Assembly (NCBI GenBank): GCA_037953745.1
Contig: JBAKBP010006554.1
Location: 45,119-109,118, forward strand
From: Lithodes maja
Taxonomy: Eukaryota > Arthropoda > Malacostraca > Decapoda > Lithodidae
Reading direction: 5' to 3'
DNA: 64,000 nucleotides
Positions within the stretch are counted from its first letter, which is position 1. Every line of letters begins with the position of its first letter. The position numbers and the translations under genes are program-made. The notes below the pieces were generated by a model. The model was not told the origin of the DNA, ran no database searches, and worked only from the letters and a program-made list of their open reading frames with translations. Below are positions 52,233-64,000 of this stretch, in pieces.

Positions 52233-55109
52233 ATGAATGTAAATATAGATCCGACCAGAACCAAAAATTCGATGAAAGAACATTCTGTGAGTTCTAAAAC
52301 CGCAACTTTAAAGGTTTTCTATGCAAACGCTCGTAGCATACGCAATAAATTTTCAGATTTAGAGGAACTAGTGTTTACAGAAAATTATGATGTGATTGGC
52401 ATAACAGAATCTTGGCTCAATACAGAAGATAGAGACTTTTTTAGCAGAGTATTCACTTCCCGGTTATGTAAAGTTTGAGAACAGCCGAATAAATAAAAAT
52501 GGAGGTGGCGTTTTATTTTATATCAAAGAAAGTCTTAACCCGACCCTCGTGTCAAAACCTCAAATTGTGAACGTCGACACATCTTTTGTGCTAATAAAGA
52601 ATAATAAAGGTACAAAAATAATACTTGCGTTAATATACAGACCTCCAGCTCAATCAGTGCAAACTGACCGAGAAATTTACGAACAAATTGCAGATGTAAG
52701 TAACTCACAATATACCGTAATTTTTGGCGACTTTAATTTACCTGTGACCAAGTGGGGCGATACTCTTACTTCACACTCCGGACATGACTTGTATACGAAC
52801 TTGCAAGAGAGTTCGCTTTATCAATTTGTTCGAACGCCGACCCGTGGTAATAACGTTCTTGACATTGTACTTGCAACAAAAGAAGAATTGATAGAGAATT
52901 TGAATGTTGGTGATGAATTCAGTAACAGCGACCATCGTACGATAACTTTCACTTTAAAGTTTACTAGTAACGAACCAAATAGTAGCATCGAAAAAGTCCC
53001 TAATTTCAAGAAAGCAAACTTCCATAAACTTAGAGCTACGTTTAAAGAAACTGACTGGAGCTTTTTAATTAACAATAACGACATAAATACATCTTGGAAG
53101 TTATTCGAAACCACTTACCTAAAAGCAGTGCAAGACTGCATACCATCGAAAATACGGCGTCCAGGCCATAATAATAAGCCCAAATGGTGGAATAAAGATA
53201 TTTAAAACTGCCTGCTTGCTAAAAACTTTGCTAATGATAGATTAAAATCCTCACAAAATGACGAAGAACGGGTGAAATTTGTAGAGCTACGACGCAAAGC
53301 GAAAAAGTTAATTAAGCAAAGTAAAAAGACCTTAGAGTTACATATTGCGAATCAAAGTAAAACAAACCCGAAAGAATTCTATAGTTATATCAGAAAGAAA
53401 AAAGTAGTTACTTCAACCGTTGGACCGTTAGTCGATGAAAATGGAGAATACACCAAAGACGAAGTACAAATGAGTAATGCCCTCAATACCTTCTTTGCAT
53501 CAGTTTTTACAACAGAAGACCTCAGTGATATCCCTACACCATCGCCGATTCAGATTGATAATTCAGATGTTCTAAGCAATATCACCATTACAGAGAGAGA
53601 AATATTGAATTGTTTAGATAAACTCAAGGTAAATAAAACGCCAGGACCTGATACAATCTCGCCTAGAGTTCTAAAGGAAGCTAAGGATGAGCTCTCCAAA
53701 CCACTGACATTACTATTCAATAAATCCTTGCAGTCTGGAACTATGCCTGATCAGTGGAAGCTAGCCAACGTAACACCGATATTTAAAAAAGGCAGCAAAT
53801 CCCTACCCAGTAACTATCGTCCAATTAGCTTAACCTCAGTTGTATGTAAAATGCTAGAAACGGTCATACGAGACAGACTCGTAAATCACTTGGAGGAAAA
53901 TAACATACTTAAAGATACTCAACACGGCTTTCGTAAAAAACGTTCCTGTTTAACAAACGTCTTAGACTTCTTCCACGATATCCTCAACCTCTACGATGAG
54001 AGTAAAGCTGTAGATATTATATACCTTGATTTTCAAAAGGCCTTTGACAAAGTTCCCCACAAACGTTTACTGCTAAAACTAAAAGCGCATGGAATACAAG
54101 ACGGTGTGTTGAAATGGATAGAAAATTGGCTCAGCAACAGAAAGCAAAGGGTAGTCATAAACGGTAAGGCATCTAAATGGACCAATGTAAGTAGCGGGGT
54201 ACCCCAGGGATCGGTACTAGAACCAATTCTCTTTCTAATTACATCAACGACATAGATGAGGGTCTCACCTGTACAATGTCAAAATTTGCTGACGATACAA
54301 AAATTGCAAATAGCGTACTCTCAAAAGAACAAGTTGACGATATGCATCACAATCTAGATAAATTGTCATGTTGGGCCCAAATTTGGCAAATGAGTTTCAA
54401 TGCGGATAAATGTTAAGTACTACATTTCGGATACCTAAATGAGAAAGCAAACTATTCAATGAATGGCACTCAGCTTAAGAATGTAAACAGAGAAACCGAT
54501 CTGGGAGTAACAATATCGAGTAACCTAAAACCGAGTCAACAATGTTCAGAAGTTGTTAAGAAGGCAAACAAAATAATTGGCTTGATAGGCAGGTCATTTG
54601 AGCATAAATCCAAAGAAGTTATCCTAACCCTTTACAATTCCTTAGTCCGCCCTCTTCTGGAATACTGTGTTCAATCCTGGTGCCCTTATTACCAAAAAGA
54701 TATAAACAAGCTAGAACGAGTTCAACGTAGAGTTACCAAAATGATACCTAGCCTAAAGAACAAACCATACGAAGAGCGTCTTAGAGAATTAAATCTATTT
54801 CCTTTAACCCAGCGCAGATTAAGAGGTGACTTAATTCAAGTGTTCAAAATCATCAAAGGCATCGACAATATGAACTGTAGTAAGTACTTCACTATCGACC
54901 AATCTAATTACACGCGGGGAAACGGTTGCAAAATTATTGGTAAATCTTTTAACTCGCACGAATCTAAGAATTTCTTCTTCAATCGAGTTGTCAACTTGTG
55001 GAATGGGCTTCCCCGAAACGTTATAGACTGCATCACCGTTGATTCATTTAAACTTCGCCTAGACAAATATCTCTCATCAAACCCGCGACTGACTGCGTTT
55101 GTAAATTAA
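52233..55109 (+). pseudogene. CR1 ORF2, endonuclease and reverse transcriptase, four lesions
   Basis: ATG 52233. Endonuclease: YANARSIRNKFSDLEEL, VIGITESWL, VIFGDFNLP and SNSDHRTITF. RT: LKVNKTPGPDTISPRVLK, NYRPISLTSVVCKMLETV, YLDFQKAFDKVPHKRLL, GVPQGSVLEPILF and FADDTKIA. Lesions: an extra T in the T run at 52436-52441, a TAA at 53203-53205, a one-base loss near 54240, and TAA at 54414-54416 where copy 1 has Lys. The rest is close to consensus, so inactivation is recent. Confidence 0.9.
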
Positions 55110-55340
55110 TAACTTTATTTTATCCCCCCCTCAGTTACTAACCAATCTGTCCTCTACTAACTTCCTAATCCTGCCACAGACATTAGTTCCAGGGCAGTAA
55201 TTCCCTTTCCAATGTTCCCTTACCCACTCTAAACCACTGTTTGGACACTTGATCCTCAGTGTTTTGGAGGACAAGCAACCTAGAAGGGTCACTAGATCTG
55301 TTATTGCTTGATTTCCTTTGTACTCCTTTGTACTTTGTAC

Positions 55341-56208
55341 CCAAAATCCTAGGAGTAACATATGATACTCATATGACATTCAAACAGCACACCACAAACA
55401 TTAAAAAGAAACTGACACCCAGACTAGGCGCCCTCAGGTCACGAGCTCACACAAAATTTGGACACAACAAAGAAACTACCACCACAGTATATAAACAATA
55501 CATAAGATCAGTGATGGAATACGCAAGCCCAGCCTGGGCTTCTAACCTAGCTGAAACACATCATAAGACCTTACAGACTATTCAAAACAAAGCCCTGAAG
55601 ATCATTACAGGCTGCACAGCTACTGCACCACAGATCACCTACATCAAGAAACCAAAATCCTCAAAGTCAAAGACCATCTGGACATGAGAGACACTCAATT
55701 CCTGGCAGCAGCCTCCACGAACCAAGACCACCCACTAAACTACATGGCAACACACCCACAGACACCAAGAAATATCAAAACAACACCCAGCACACGGTAT
55801 CACACACAATTATTGTCCTCTCTCCCTCCCTGCCCACCCCGAACCAACTTCCAGAAGCACATCCATACTCATATATCTCGCCAATCCATCCACTCACTCA
55901 CAGACAACACACAGCTGCATGCACGACCTCCCGAAATCCATCCTTCCGAATCCTCCCTCCCTCGCGAGGACAGAGTCCACCTGGCCAGGCTGAGATGTGG
56001 ACACCATCCAGCTCTCCTGAGCTATCAGAAGAGACTGAATGATTCCGTTGTCAACGCCTGCCCGGGATGTAACACAGCACCCCATACCATTAAACACATC
56101 ATAGAAGACTGCATTTCACACAACCACTTACACCAACAACACAATCTACACTCAATGAGAGCTCTGTGGGAAAGCCCGATCGTGGCCATGGCCTTCCTCA
56201 GGGACTAG
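55341..56208 (+). pseudogene. 2A-LINE ORF2 C-terminal region
   Basis: Resumes the interrupted RT with KILGVTYDTHMTFKQHTTNI and YIRSVMEYASPAWASNLAET. After a frame change near 55670 it ends in a zinc-ribbon-like HLARLRCGHHPALL and CPGCNTAPHTIKHIIEDC, common at the end of LINE ORF2 proteins. The stop at 56206 is followed by a short UTR and the (AAC)n tail. Confidence 0.85.
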
Positions 56209-56255
56209 GGGCTGTTCGGCCAGGCAGCTTAGGGAACAACAACAACAACAACATA

Positions 56256-56760
56256 AGAACCTTGAAGACTGTTAAATAAGTGGGGAAAGCATTTGGGTGG
56301 TCAAAAACGTAAGTATTTGCCGCCCGGTCGTATCCTCAGCTGAGAAGCGGGGAGACATACATCCTCCCTCCTCGATCTCTCTCGCTATACTGAAGCGAGC
56401 GGGTGAAATCTCAGAGTTATATAAGGTCTCTTGGGTAACTCGCTTTTGCTACATAACCGCGAGAGAGAAATTTGCGCAAAAAATAACCAATAAATTATGA
56501 AAACATGACGAAAATAGATGATAATTGAGAAGGGGGGGAGGGGGAGAAAGGTGGGGAAGGAGAGAGGGGTGAGAAAGATATAAATGAGTGGTAGGAAGTA
56601 CTAGAGAGGAATTATCTCACCTAATGACATATTCCTTTGTTTTGAAAGCCCCTGGGGCGTTTTTAAAGTTTTTGTTCATGGTCTTGCTTCCATGAAGCCT
56701 ACTGCATTCGCTATACACATACTTCCGTGAGTTCTATCACACTTCTTGAGTTAACAAAAA
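56256..56760. repeat. Dispersed ~510-bp repeat (copy 2)
   Basis: Same orientation and order as 10810-11330. Starts directly after the (AAC)n tail of the 2A-LINE, which suggests the LINE inserted at its edge. Confidence 0.75.
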
Positions 56761-56839
56761 AATACTCCTGAATAAAAAACAACTTTTCATATATGCATTT
56801 GCAGTGATGGCGATCTAAATAACATGCATGCAAGGACAT

Positions 56840-58020
56840 TTATTTTTGTTATTTTTCTATTATGAGATGAGGGAGAGAAAAGGCAGAACTGCCTGTGACG
56901 AGTACCTCCCCCAGAGTTGAAAAAGTGACAGGGCCAAATTCAAGGAATATTCGAGCCAAAATACATGGACACACAGAGTTTGAAGCAATTTAAGTCATAC
57001 GATGAGGGGAAGCTGGATTCAAGAAGAGAGTTTCAGAGCTCAGCTGTTGCATGGAAGAACGATTTTATGAATATTGTTTCACTCTTGGATTGGAGAGTTG
57101 CACAGAGTAGGTATGGGATTGTATTGCAAGACGGGTGCTACATACTCTACGTGGAGGAGGTGGTATACACTGAGAGAGCTCTGAGGAACGCTGATTATTG
57201 TAATAGTGGTAGAATAGCGAGAGAGATGTAACACTGTGGCGAAGAGAGAGAGAATGCAAAGAGTCAGTGAGTGTATGTGAGTTAATGAAACGAAAGCCTT
57301 TCTTTTCTAGTTTGTCAAGAAGTGATGTGTGAGAGGATCCTCCCCACACATGCGAACAATACTTAATACATGGACGCACTGTGCCCCTGTACAGAGCAAG
57401 AAGCTGTGCAGAGGTAAAGAACCCCCAGAGGCAGTTGAGCACACCCAGTTTCTGGGAAGCTGTTTTAGCAAGGGTGGTAATATGGTCTTTCCAAGTGAGA
57501 TCAGGAGAAAAAGAGACACCTAGAATACTAAAAGAAGATGAAGGGTTGATTTGTGTATGGTTGAAGTATAAGGGATAGTCCTGTGGGAGTTCTTGACGAG
57601 TAGATAACTGGAGAAATTGGGTTTTGGAAATATTGAAAGTAACAAGATTTTATCTGCGCCAAATGGAAATGGTTGATAGGTCAGAAGAAAAGTGTTTTAT
57701 GGTATCATCACATGATTTTTGGGGTGATTGCTTGCTGGGGTGTTCTGGAAATCTAGTTGAAAAGTGTAAGGTAGAGTCATCAGCATATAGATGGATAGAA
57801 CTAGAGGTACAGTTTAAAAGATCATTAATAACTATTAGACAGATAATTGGAGATATGACGGAACCCTGAGCAACACCGGAGTTGATAACTTGAGGAAGTG
57901 AACGGTGGCCGTCCACAACCGCAGCTATGGAACAGCCAAAAAGATAATTAGAGATAGAGGGATGAAAATCATAGGAGGATAGTTTAGAAACTAGAGATTT
58001 GTGCCAGACTCTTCAAAGGC
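56840..58020 (-). mobile_element. LINE fragment (copy B, same family as 4296-8300)
   Basis: Minus strand, 5'-truncated. The 3' UTR shares CAGAACTGCCT(G/A)TGACGAGT with copy A. RT remnants: GVAQGSVISPIICLIVINDL and YADDSTLHFST (57916-57650), then LLALYRGTVRPCIKYCSHVW (57442-57065). At about 75-80% identity to copy A by eye, the two are independent old insertions. Confidence 0.85.
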
Positions 58021-58560
58021 CTTCGTACACAGTTTTTTTAACAAACCAGTGTACCCAAAATTTATCGCTGCAATTTCATTCCAGGTGGATGGGTCTCGTC
58101 AACCTTGGTCGGCAACCCATCTAGGGAGACAACCTTATAATATTCCGAGTGGAGGAGAGTCTTGGTAACCCGTTGAGCGGAGTAAATCTTCTAAATATCT
58201 TTACTGCCCACCTAAGGGTGAACTAGGTTGATGGATGGACTAGAGACCCACCACTGTTGAAGCAATACTGAGATAATTATACATAGAGGGCCTCAGAGTT
58301 GTACGAACCCTAAGTTGAGTGCTCAATCCTGTAACTATTTTAATTAATTTGCAGGAGTTGTCCTTCTCATGGGGAACAGGTCCGCTGAGGGGAGTTTTGT
58401 GTATGACCACCCTCATAATGGTGAGAAAAGCGTCCAGCAATAGATAGAATTTCATCACCAGGGAACTAGAGGTACGTAAATATATATATTTCTCTATGGA
58501 ACGGTATCATACGTAAGTAAGAAAAGTTGTCTTCTGTTTTTTAGCATAACAAATAGCAGG
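58021..58560. other. No gene seen
   Basis: Unassigned sequence containing GTGGATGGGTCTCGTCAACC near 58083. No repeat partner in the window was noticed. Confidence 0.4.
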
Positions 58561-60115
58561 GAGTGTGTTGAAACTACAGAGGAGTATGTCTCCTTAGCAT
58601 AGTAGGAAAGGTGTATGGTAGGATATTATTAGATAGTGATAGGTGGCTTCAGGAGAGGGAGAGGATGTGTGGACCAGATATTATCTTTGATATGCATAGT
58701 ACACAAATATATGCGGCTTTTATGGATAAAAAACGGCCTATGACAGTGGAGACACTGTTATTAAGTAGCTGGTATGTTGCTGAAAGCAGTACAGAACATA
58801 ATATGAGGGTGCAATGGTGTCAATGTGCGTGGAGGGTGAATTAATTGATTTGAAAGTTGTGTTAAAGCAGGGGTGTATCATGTCTCCATGGTTGTTCAGT
58901 TTATCCATGGATGGAGTATTATAGAAGTTCAGGGAAGAGCAGTGGTCACTGGAGTGACATTGGTAAGAGTGGAAAATGAGTGGAAGTTGCCTGTGCTGTT
59001 TTAGTAGATGATACCGCGCTGTTAAGCGATGATGAGTGGGAGCAGCAAGGCTTAGTAAGTGGGTTCGGAATCGTGTGTGAGAAGAGGAATTTGTAGGTGA
59101 ATGTGGATAAGAGTAAAGTTATGCTCTTTGAGAGGAATGAGACAACCAACTGTGAGATACCACTGAATGGACAGAAGATGGAGAATGTTAGATCTTTTAA
59201 CCCCTTCCTGACGGGTTCCGTCACCAAATGAGTACCAAAATCCACTTATCATGTATCCTGGGAGTGAGGCAAGCTGTTGCAGGCAGTGCAGGACCCCTTC
59301 ATCCGTCGCCCACCAAGTCTGGGCCAGCACTGATGTAACTTACAGCCATATCGTACCTCACTTCAGTGTTACACATAGCGAAAACCACAATTTTTTTGCG
59401 ATTTTGGCCGAACCTTTGCAAGAATGTTGCAAGACAACCAGACGTCGTACAGAGATGATTCAGGCATCATTGGAAAGCTCAATTACTGTATAACGTTCTG
59501 TCTCTAATTTATGCATGAAAATATGCAGGGAATGAAGTTCAATGAAGGCGAAAAACCCCACAATAAAATAATTAATTATCTAGGCAATGAGTTGAGTAAA
59601 GATGTAAGTGTGGAGAGTGAGCTACAAGGCAGAGTGCAGGAAAGTTGAATAAGATAATAAGGTATAGAGAGGTTAGTATGGAAGCAAAGAGGTCATTCCA
59701 AGGTAGTGGTGTGGTCCCCACCTTGACATCTGGAAGTGAAATGTGGATGTTGCTAGATTAACACAAGTTGAGAGTGAGAACAGTGGTAATGAATTATCGA
59801 AGAGTCATGTGGATGGACAGACAGACGACCAAGGAAGAATGTGAGAGGTGTGGTGTTGAGTCGGATGTAATTTAGAATGTCGGGATGAATGTATTGCGGT
59901 TGGATGGTTTTATGGAGCGAATGGAGAGCATGCGGATGGCAAAGAGGGTGTATAAGAGTGAGGTGAGGGTTAGATGGAGGGGTAGACCGTGAATAAGATG
60001 GAGTATTGAGCTGTATGGGGGAGAGAGGGATGGGCTGGGAGGAAGGACGAGTGTTGTCGGGGAACAAGGCGGCTGGAAAAGGTTTGTTAGTGGCCACCCC
60101 GCCAGGGATCAGATC
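58561..60115 (+). mobile_element. Old LINE reverse transcriptase remnant, split by a TTAA insert
   Basis: Reading across frames: YRGVCLLSIVGKVYGRIL, LKQGCIMSPW, VDDTALLSDD (altered FADD) and VNVDKSKVMLFER, then after the insert YLGNELSKDVSVESELQGRV, MWMDRQTTKEE and RWRGRP. These are the usual palm-to-C-terminus landmarks of a LINE RT. Many stops are present; this is one of the oldest copies here. Confidence 0.7.
59197..59575. mobile_element. TTAA-flanked insertion within a LINE remnant
   Basis: TTAA at 59197-59200 and 59572-59575. Without it the LINE reads VRSF then NYLGNELSKD in one frame. The left end TTAACCCCTTCCTGACGGG resembles the piggyBac-type ends in the window. The right end is not a good inverted match and may be eroded. 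No transposase. Confidence 0.7.
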
Positions 60116-62504
60116 GACTGGTAATAGATAAATAGATAGCAGTGATGCGTTCTTTTCAGTAAGCTAGTCAAATTGTACTTGCATGAGTATTTTTGTATAC
60201 ATCATCCGAACATTGCCTATATATTATATGTTTGGAAAAAGTCAGAACATGCACAAACGCACATTGCATGGGCCCTGGTAGAGTTTAGGACATTTCCCCT
60301 TACCTGAATGAAAAACTTAGCTTCAATCCGACTCCAACTTTAAAACTCGTGCCACATCACAGGATTGCAGGTTTTACTGTGTACTCCTGGAAATTCGAAC
60401 TGAACTTTAAATTAAATTCTGCTTCTCTGCTGCGCACTATAATGTGTGTACGATCCATGCTGCTGCTGAATTGAATTTAATTTCATTGAAATCTTTTTAT
60501 TTAGCCTTTAGTATACAATACAATTTTGCTTACAAATGATTTGTTAAAAACAAAAATATATAATAATACAAAAAAATAAGGCCGAGCCTTTTGAGAGATG
60601 TCTCTCTTAAAATTAAAGGCACCTGGCTATAACTCGATCTATCAAAATGCAATTGTATATAATATACTTAGTCACAGCTATGTGCCCTGAGAACTACGTG
60701 TTGTAAAGAATTTTCTAACTTCGAAAAGAGATGTATGTAGGCAAAATATAATAAAATAAAACAAATTAAATTAATGGTGATTAACACTGAAGTCACACTC
60801 ACTTCCCAGAGCTCACAGCTGATTGTTTTTTTATCACAATTACCCATGTAATACCATTTACAAAATTTAATATATACAATATACATTGTACAACTATTGA
60901 CTTGATGTTCAAAGGCCATACTCGCAATTATACCCACAATTCGACTCAAAGACACATACGCTTCCCTAACAGTATATGCCTAATTAGTAAAGGACATAAA
61001 CTTTGTTGTGCATGGAGTACACACTGCTGCTGAAAGCTTTGATCAAAGTGACTAATTATTAGTGTTCTATTCATCAAGCTTAAAAACATACCCCCTTACA
61101 AGGTGAATTTGTGATTTTTTTGGTAGAAAAACGGCAGGGAAATAATGGAACCTCAATGGCACAAGTGACCTCAAAACCTCCAAACTAATACGGCGAATGT
61201 CTTGAAATGCTAAACATGAGGGATGGTGCGATTCGGACCCCCTCCCCCCATAATGCATTATTGATAATCATGATTGTATTCATTTAATAAAAGTAAATGT
61301 CATGTAGCATGTGTTATTACAAGTATTTTTTGGTTAGAACAACACCCATGACTAAGTTTCAGTTCATATTACATGGAGGGTCTGGCAGATATTTTCCCCG
61401 CGGTATGTCATTGCCCGGGTCATGGTGTAGAATGTGGACTGGCGGAGGTGTTAAGCATTACAATTATTTCAAGCGTTTGTTGTTAATGCATAGGACCTCT
61501 CCCACGCTTCACACGGATCCTTGGGCAATGACTTATGTGAACGTGTCTACTAATCTATCGTAGTAATGAGCTTGATGTTTAGGATCCTCCCTCCATCCAT
61601 TATCATTATGGAATGTTTTCCAGTGCGCCATCAACAATAGATCATTATGATTTAAGAGTGTCTGAAGAGCTTCCAGAATGAGGTTAGTTCTGGCATCAAT
61701 GACGATGTGCAATAATTCCATTCAACTTGGGGTTGGTGTATGCCAACATTTACTCTATGCATGACTCCTATGATCTGTAGCGACACTGATTATACGTTTT
61801 TATCCCAACCTAAGCTGAGTACCCATGAAGTCTTCGGTTGCTGCTAACCCACTATCCCTCCCCCTGACTACTGTATGTATTCCAGTGAGTATACAATGGA
61901 GACTATACCGCAAGAGGATAATGTTTACAAGGTCATTGGCATACAGAAGGTCCCCATTAGCTGACCCTAGTTGTACAGTCAAGAACATACATAGTGACAC
62001 ACCCAATAGAACTAATATCGAACTGAATCAAGATAATACAATGCTTTATTAGAGCCTAGATGTCTCAGAACTTGGCTTCAAAGATTCAGGAAATGGAATT
62101 GGTGTAATTTAATATATGCTCACTATTGTTTCTGGAGGAAATTAATAAACAAGGAGAAATTACAAAAGTATAATATAATTGAATTTCATAAGAAATAATG
62201 CTTGACATTAATCTTTAAAAAACCTAAACAAAATTAATCTGACATAATGAAACCACATTGACTTGGAAATTATAAACAGCCAATGGACCGCTAATATTTG
62301 TTTACACCTTTATAGAGATTCCTGGATTGGTTACTAAATACGATTTGTTTAGCATATAATTAGGTTATGATTTATGTGCCTATTATTCTATATTTGTTCA
62401 TGCTGATAATGTTCATGCTGACATGCTATATTTGTAGTTGCTATAATAATATCGTTGTAGTTTTGTTAGATTTTACAAACTTGACACTTTTTCTTTCTTT
62501 TGTT
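60116..62504. other. AT-rich spacer, no gene seen
   Basis: No frame with protein-like content and no clear repeat ends. Short ORFs on either strand look random in composition. Confidence 0.5.
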
Positions 62505-62659
62505 CTTTCTATGTGGATGAGGGAGACAAAGGGCAGAGCTGCCTGTGACAAGTACCTCCCCCAAATTTGAAAGCAGGTAGGTACGAAATAACTCAAGCAA
62601 GACCGAGTAAACCCAAGTGAAGATGACAAAAATACAGAGCCAGACTGAGCTGGTAGAGA

Positions 62660-62694
<35 letters not shown>

Positions 62695-62870
62695 ATTTTG
62701 TGACAGAAAAAAGTGTGGTGTGCTTGTTTGGTGTAGGTAAATAAATAGCAGGAGGAGGTGTTTGTGAGAGACAGCTGGATCACTCTGTGTAAGTGAGGCA
62801 CAAACAGAAACAGTAAGGGAAGCCAGACAAATGAAACAGGTGTTCCAGTAAGTCCTTATCATATGCCTAT
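62505..62870 (-). mobile_element. LINE 3' fragment (copy C)
   Basis: GATGAGGGAGACAAAGGGCA and GCCTGTGACAAGTACCTCCC match the 3' UTR of copies A and B (4330 and 56870). A run of about 30 T (62663-62692) lies within it. No protein-coding part remains. Confidence 0.7.
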
Positions 62871-63302
62871 AGGCCTCCCCTGGGTATTGCCTTGTTCGAA
62901 TTAGTATATTATTCCTGATTGCGATATATACAGTAGTAAGTACCTATTTAAACATTTTACTGATTAATTGACCCACTTACGACTGTCAAAATGTGCGAAG
63001 CAAGAACACAGATAATTTCTGCGTAGCCTATTGTAGATGTTAAAACTCGATTTGTGTGTACATTTCTTGATCCCTATTATTGATAAATACCGACTGTTAG
63101 TAGTACGAATAATACTAAATACGATGGAAAATGTATTTTTCCCCTAAATGTACATCCTAAAATGTTGTTGCTCCCCCACCCTTTATACCGGAATATATAA
63201 TGTAACGCTCAGATGAAATATCAGTAAAGCCTATTTAAAATGTCACTTATATTTTGCTCCCCTCTACTGACATCATGCTGCCTTTGTTATTATTACAACT
63301 AT
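62871..63302. other. No gene seen
   Basis: AT-rich, featureless. Confidence 0.4.
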
Positions 63303-63305
63303 TAT

Positions 63306-63351
<46 letters not shown>

Positions 63352-63394
63352 AAGTATATCTCACAAATACACGTGAGCTAATAAATGTGTATAT

Positions 63395-63460
63395 ACTCCC
63401 AGCTGGACTCGAACATCCGACATTCAGAACGAGTGTCCAAACTTTTAATCCACTACATCA
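63395..63460 (-). tRNA. tRNA-like sequence (SINE-type), inverted copy
   Basis: Minus-strand counterpart of 63465-63530, with TGTAGTGGATTAA and GATGTTCGAGTCC. One B-box base differs from consensus. Confidence 0.35.
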
Positions 63461-63464
63461 CGAT

Positions 63465-63530
63465 GTGGTGCAGTGGATTAATTGCTTGGGAGACTCGTTC
63501 TAGATGTCGGAGGTTCGAGTCCGACTGAGA
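63465..63530 (+). tRNA. tRNA-like sequence (SINE-type)
   Basis: A box TGGTGCAGTGG and B box GGTTCGAGTCC are present with suitable spacing. The acceptor stem is not complete, so an active tRNA is unlikely. Confidence 0.4.
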
Positions 63531-63606
<76 letters not shown>

Positions 63607-63647
63607 TTTGTTTGGTGCCTTACACTAACACGTACATAACTTAAATG

Positions 63648-63700
63648 GGGGGTGATTGATAAGTTCGTGGCCTGAGGTAGAAGGACACGAGTTACACAAT
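63648..63700. mobile_element. Possible mariner terminal fragment
   Basis: GGGTGATTGATAAGTTCGTG followed by GCCTGAGGTAGAAGGA resembles the end of a mariner family common in arthropods (recognised from memory, not searched). No transposase follows within the window. Confidence 0.4.
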
Positions 63701-64000
63701 TCCAGTTTATTCACTTACAGCTCAACCTTTTTAAAAGCTTGCATGCACAGTATGAAGTCTCTAACCATATTTGTATTTTTGTTACAGATAAATATATGTC
63801 ATGAATGTTGTCGATGTTATCCTGTGTGGCGACTGTGGGAGGCCTTCCTTCACGAAGGTCATCTTCCAAGCTTCAAATTCCAAGAACTCAAACGGGGTAG
63901 ATTGTTTTAGTGTTGTATTGTTTTATTACATTACTAATTAATTTAGCAAAGGAAGGAGGTATTTATCCACGAAATTCCCTTTATTCTAAATAGGGTATAG

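Larger units (their letters stand above)
51841..55340 (+). mobile_element. CR1-like LINE (copy 2), nested in the 2A-LINE
   Basis: A 5'-truncated 3.5-kb element starting inside an ORF1 esterase domain and ending in the CTTTGTACTC-type tail. Host-LINE protein reads THTHT up to 51840 and resumes at 55341 with PKILGVTYD, so the boundaries are good to about 2 bp. The last ~940 bp are nearly identical to 1-975, so the family has moved recently. Confidence 0.9.
48774..56252 (+). mobile_element. APE-type LINE with 2A peptide and PHD finger, split by a nested CR1
   Basis: From left to right: 5' region, 2A-like motif (49072-49107), PHD-type finger (49123-49269), Pro-rich linker, APE endonuclease, RT, then the nested CR1 (51841-55340), RT C-terminus, and a 3' tail of (AAC)n at 56230-56252. 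Removing the nested element leaves about 4 kb. The clade (CR1/L2/Jockey group) cannot be settled by eye. Confidence 0.85.
63303..63604. repeat. (AT)n - inverted tRNA-like pair - (AT)n composite
   Basis: AT microsatellites at about 63303-63349 and 63535-63604 enclose two tRNA-like sequences in opposite orientation (63395-63460 minus and 63465-63530 plus). Each has TAGTGGATTAA- or CAGTGGATTAA-like A boxes, ACTCGTTCT and a GTTCGAGTCC B box. The arms are about 80% alike, so the whole could fold into a cruciform. Confidence 0.8.

Overview
The window is eukaryotic, repeat-dense genomic DNA with no convincing host protein-coding gene. The mix of a Maverick/Polinton, a piggyBac, several LINE clades, a Ty3/gypsy element, a Helitron, many MITEs and degenerate TTAGG-like pentamer tracts points to an arthropod, most likely a crustacean. 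That assignment is an inference from the repeat repertoire; no host gene confirms it.

Layout. 1-975: 3' end of a CR1-like LINE. 1200-3680 (minus): 5' part of a Jockey/I-type LINE with a Gag-like ORF1. 4296-8300 (minus): a decayed LINE carrying two nested DNA transposons (6238-6928 and 6928-7415). 9634-9967: a 71-bp minisatellite. 10577-11432: a TTAA-flanked MITE.

12011-28118: a complete 16.1-kb Maverick/Polinton with a perfect 6-bp target duplication (TGTGAC) and ~0.92-kb terminal inverted repeats. A rightward, apparently intron-containing protein-primed DNA polymerase gene faces nine leftward ORFs: A32-like ATPase, integrase, two small proteins, a putative macrodomain protein, minor capsid protein, a small basic protein, major capsid protein and adenain-like protease. 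The ATPase, integrase and two small ORFs overlap by 7, 4 and 1 nt, suggesting one polycistronic transcript with coupled translation. The leftward genes are all open. The polymerase gene has several one-base frame breaks, mostly in homopolymers.

30116-39339 (minus): a 9.2-kb Ty3/gypsy element with ~1.6-kb LTRs and the unusual order gag-PR-IN-RT-RH (Gmr1-like), itself split by a TTAA element (32822-33457). 43367-47099: a piggyBac element with terminal TTAA, an open catalytic core and a broken N-terminus; the MITE at 6928-7415 is its deletion derivative. 48242-48703: a small Helitron. 48774-56252: a LINE with a 2A-like peptide and a PHD-type finger ahead of its endonuclease, interrupted by a nested 3.5-kb CR1 element (51841-55340) that belongs to the same family as the copy at the window start. 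56840-60115: two more LINE remnants, the second split by a TTAA insert. The last 4 kb holds a LINE 3' fragment, a palindromic tRNA-like pair between AT microsatellites, and a mariner-like end.

The window records several rounds of transposon-into-transposon insertion. The Polinton is the most complete autonomous-looking unit, and its macrodomain-like ORF and amplified 5' mini-exons are its most unusual parts.
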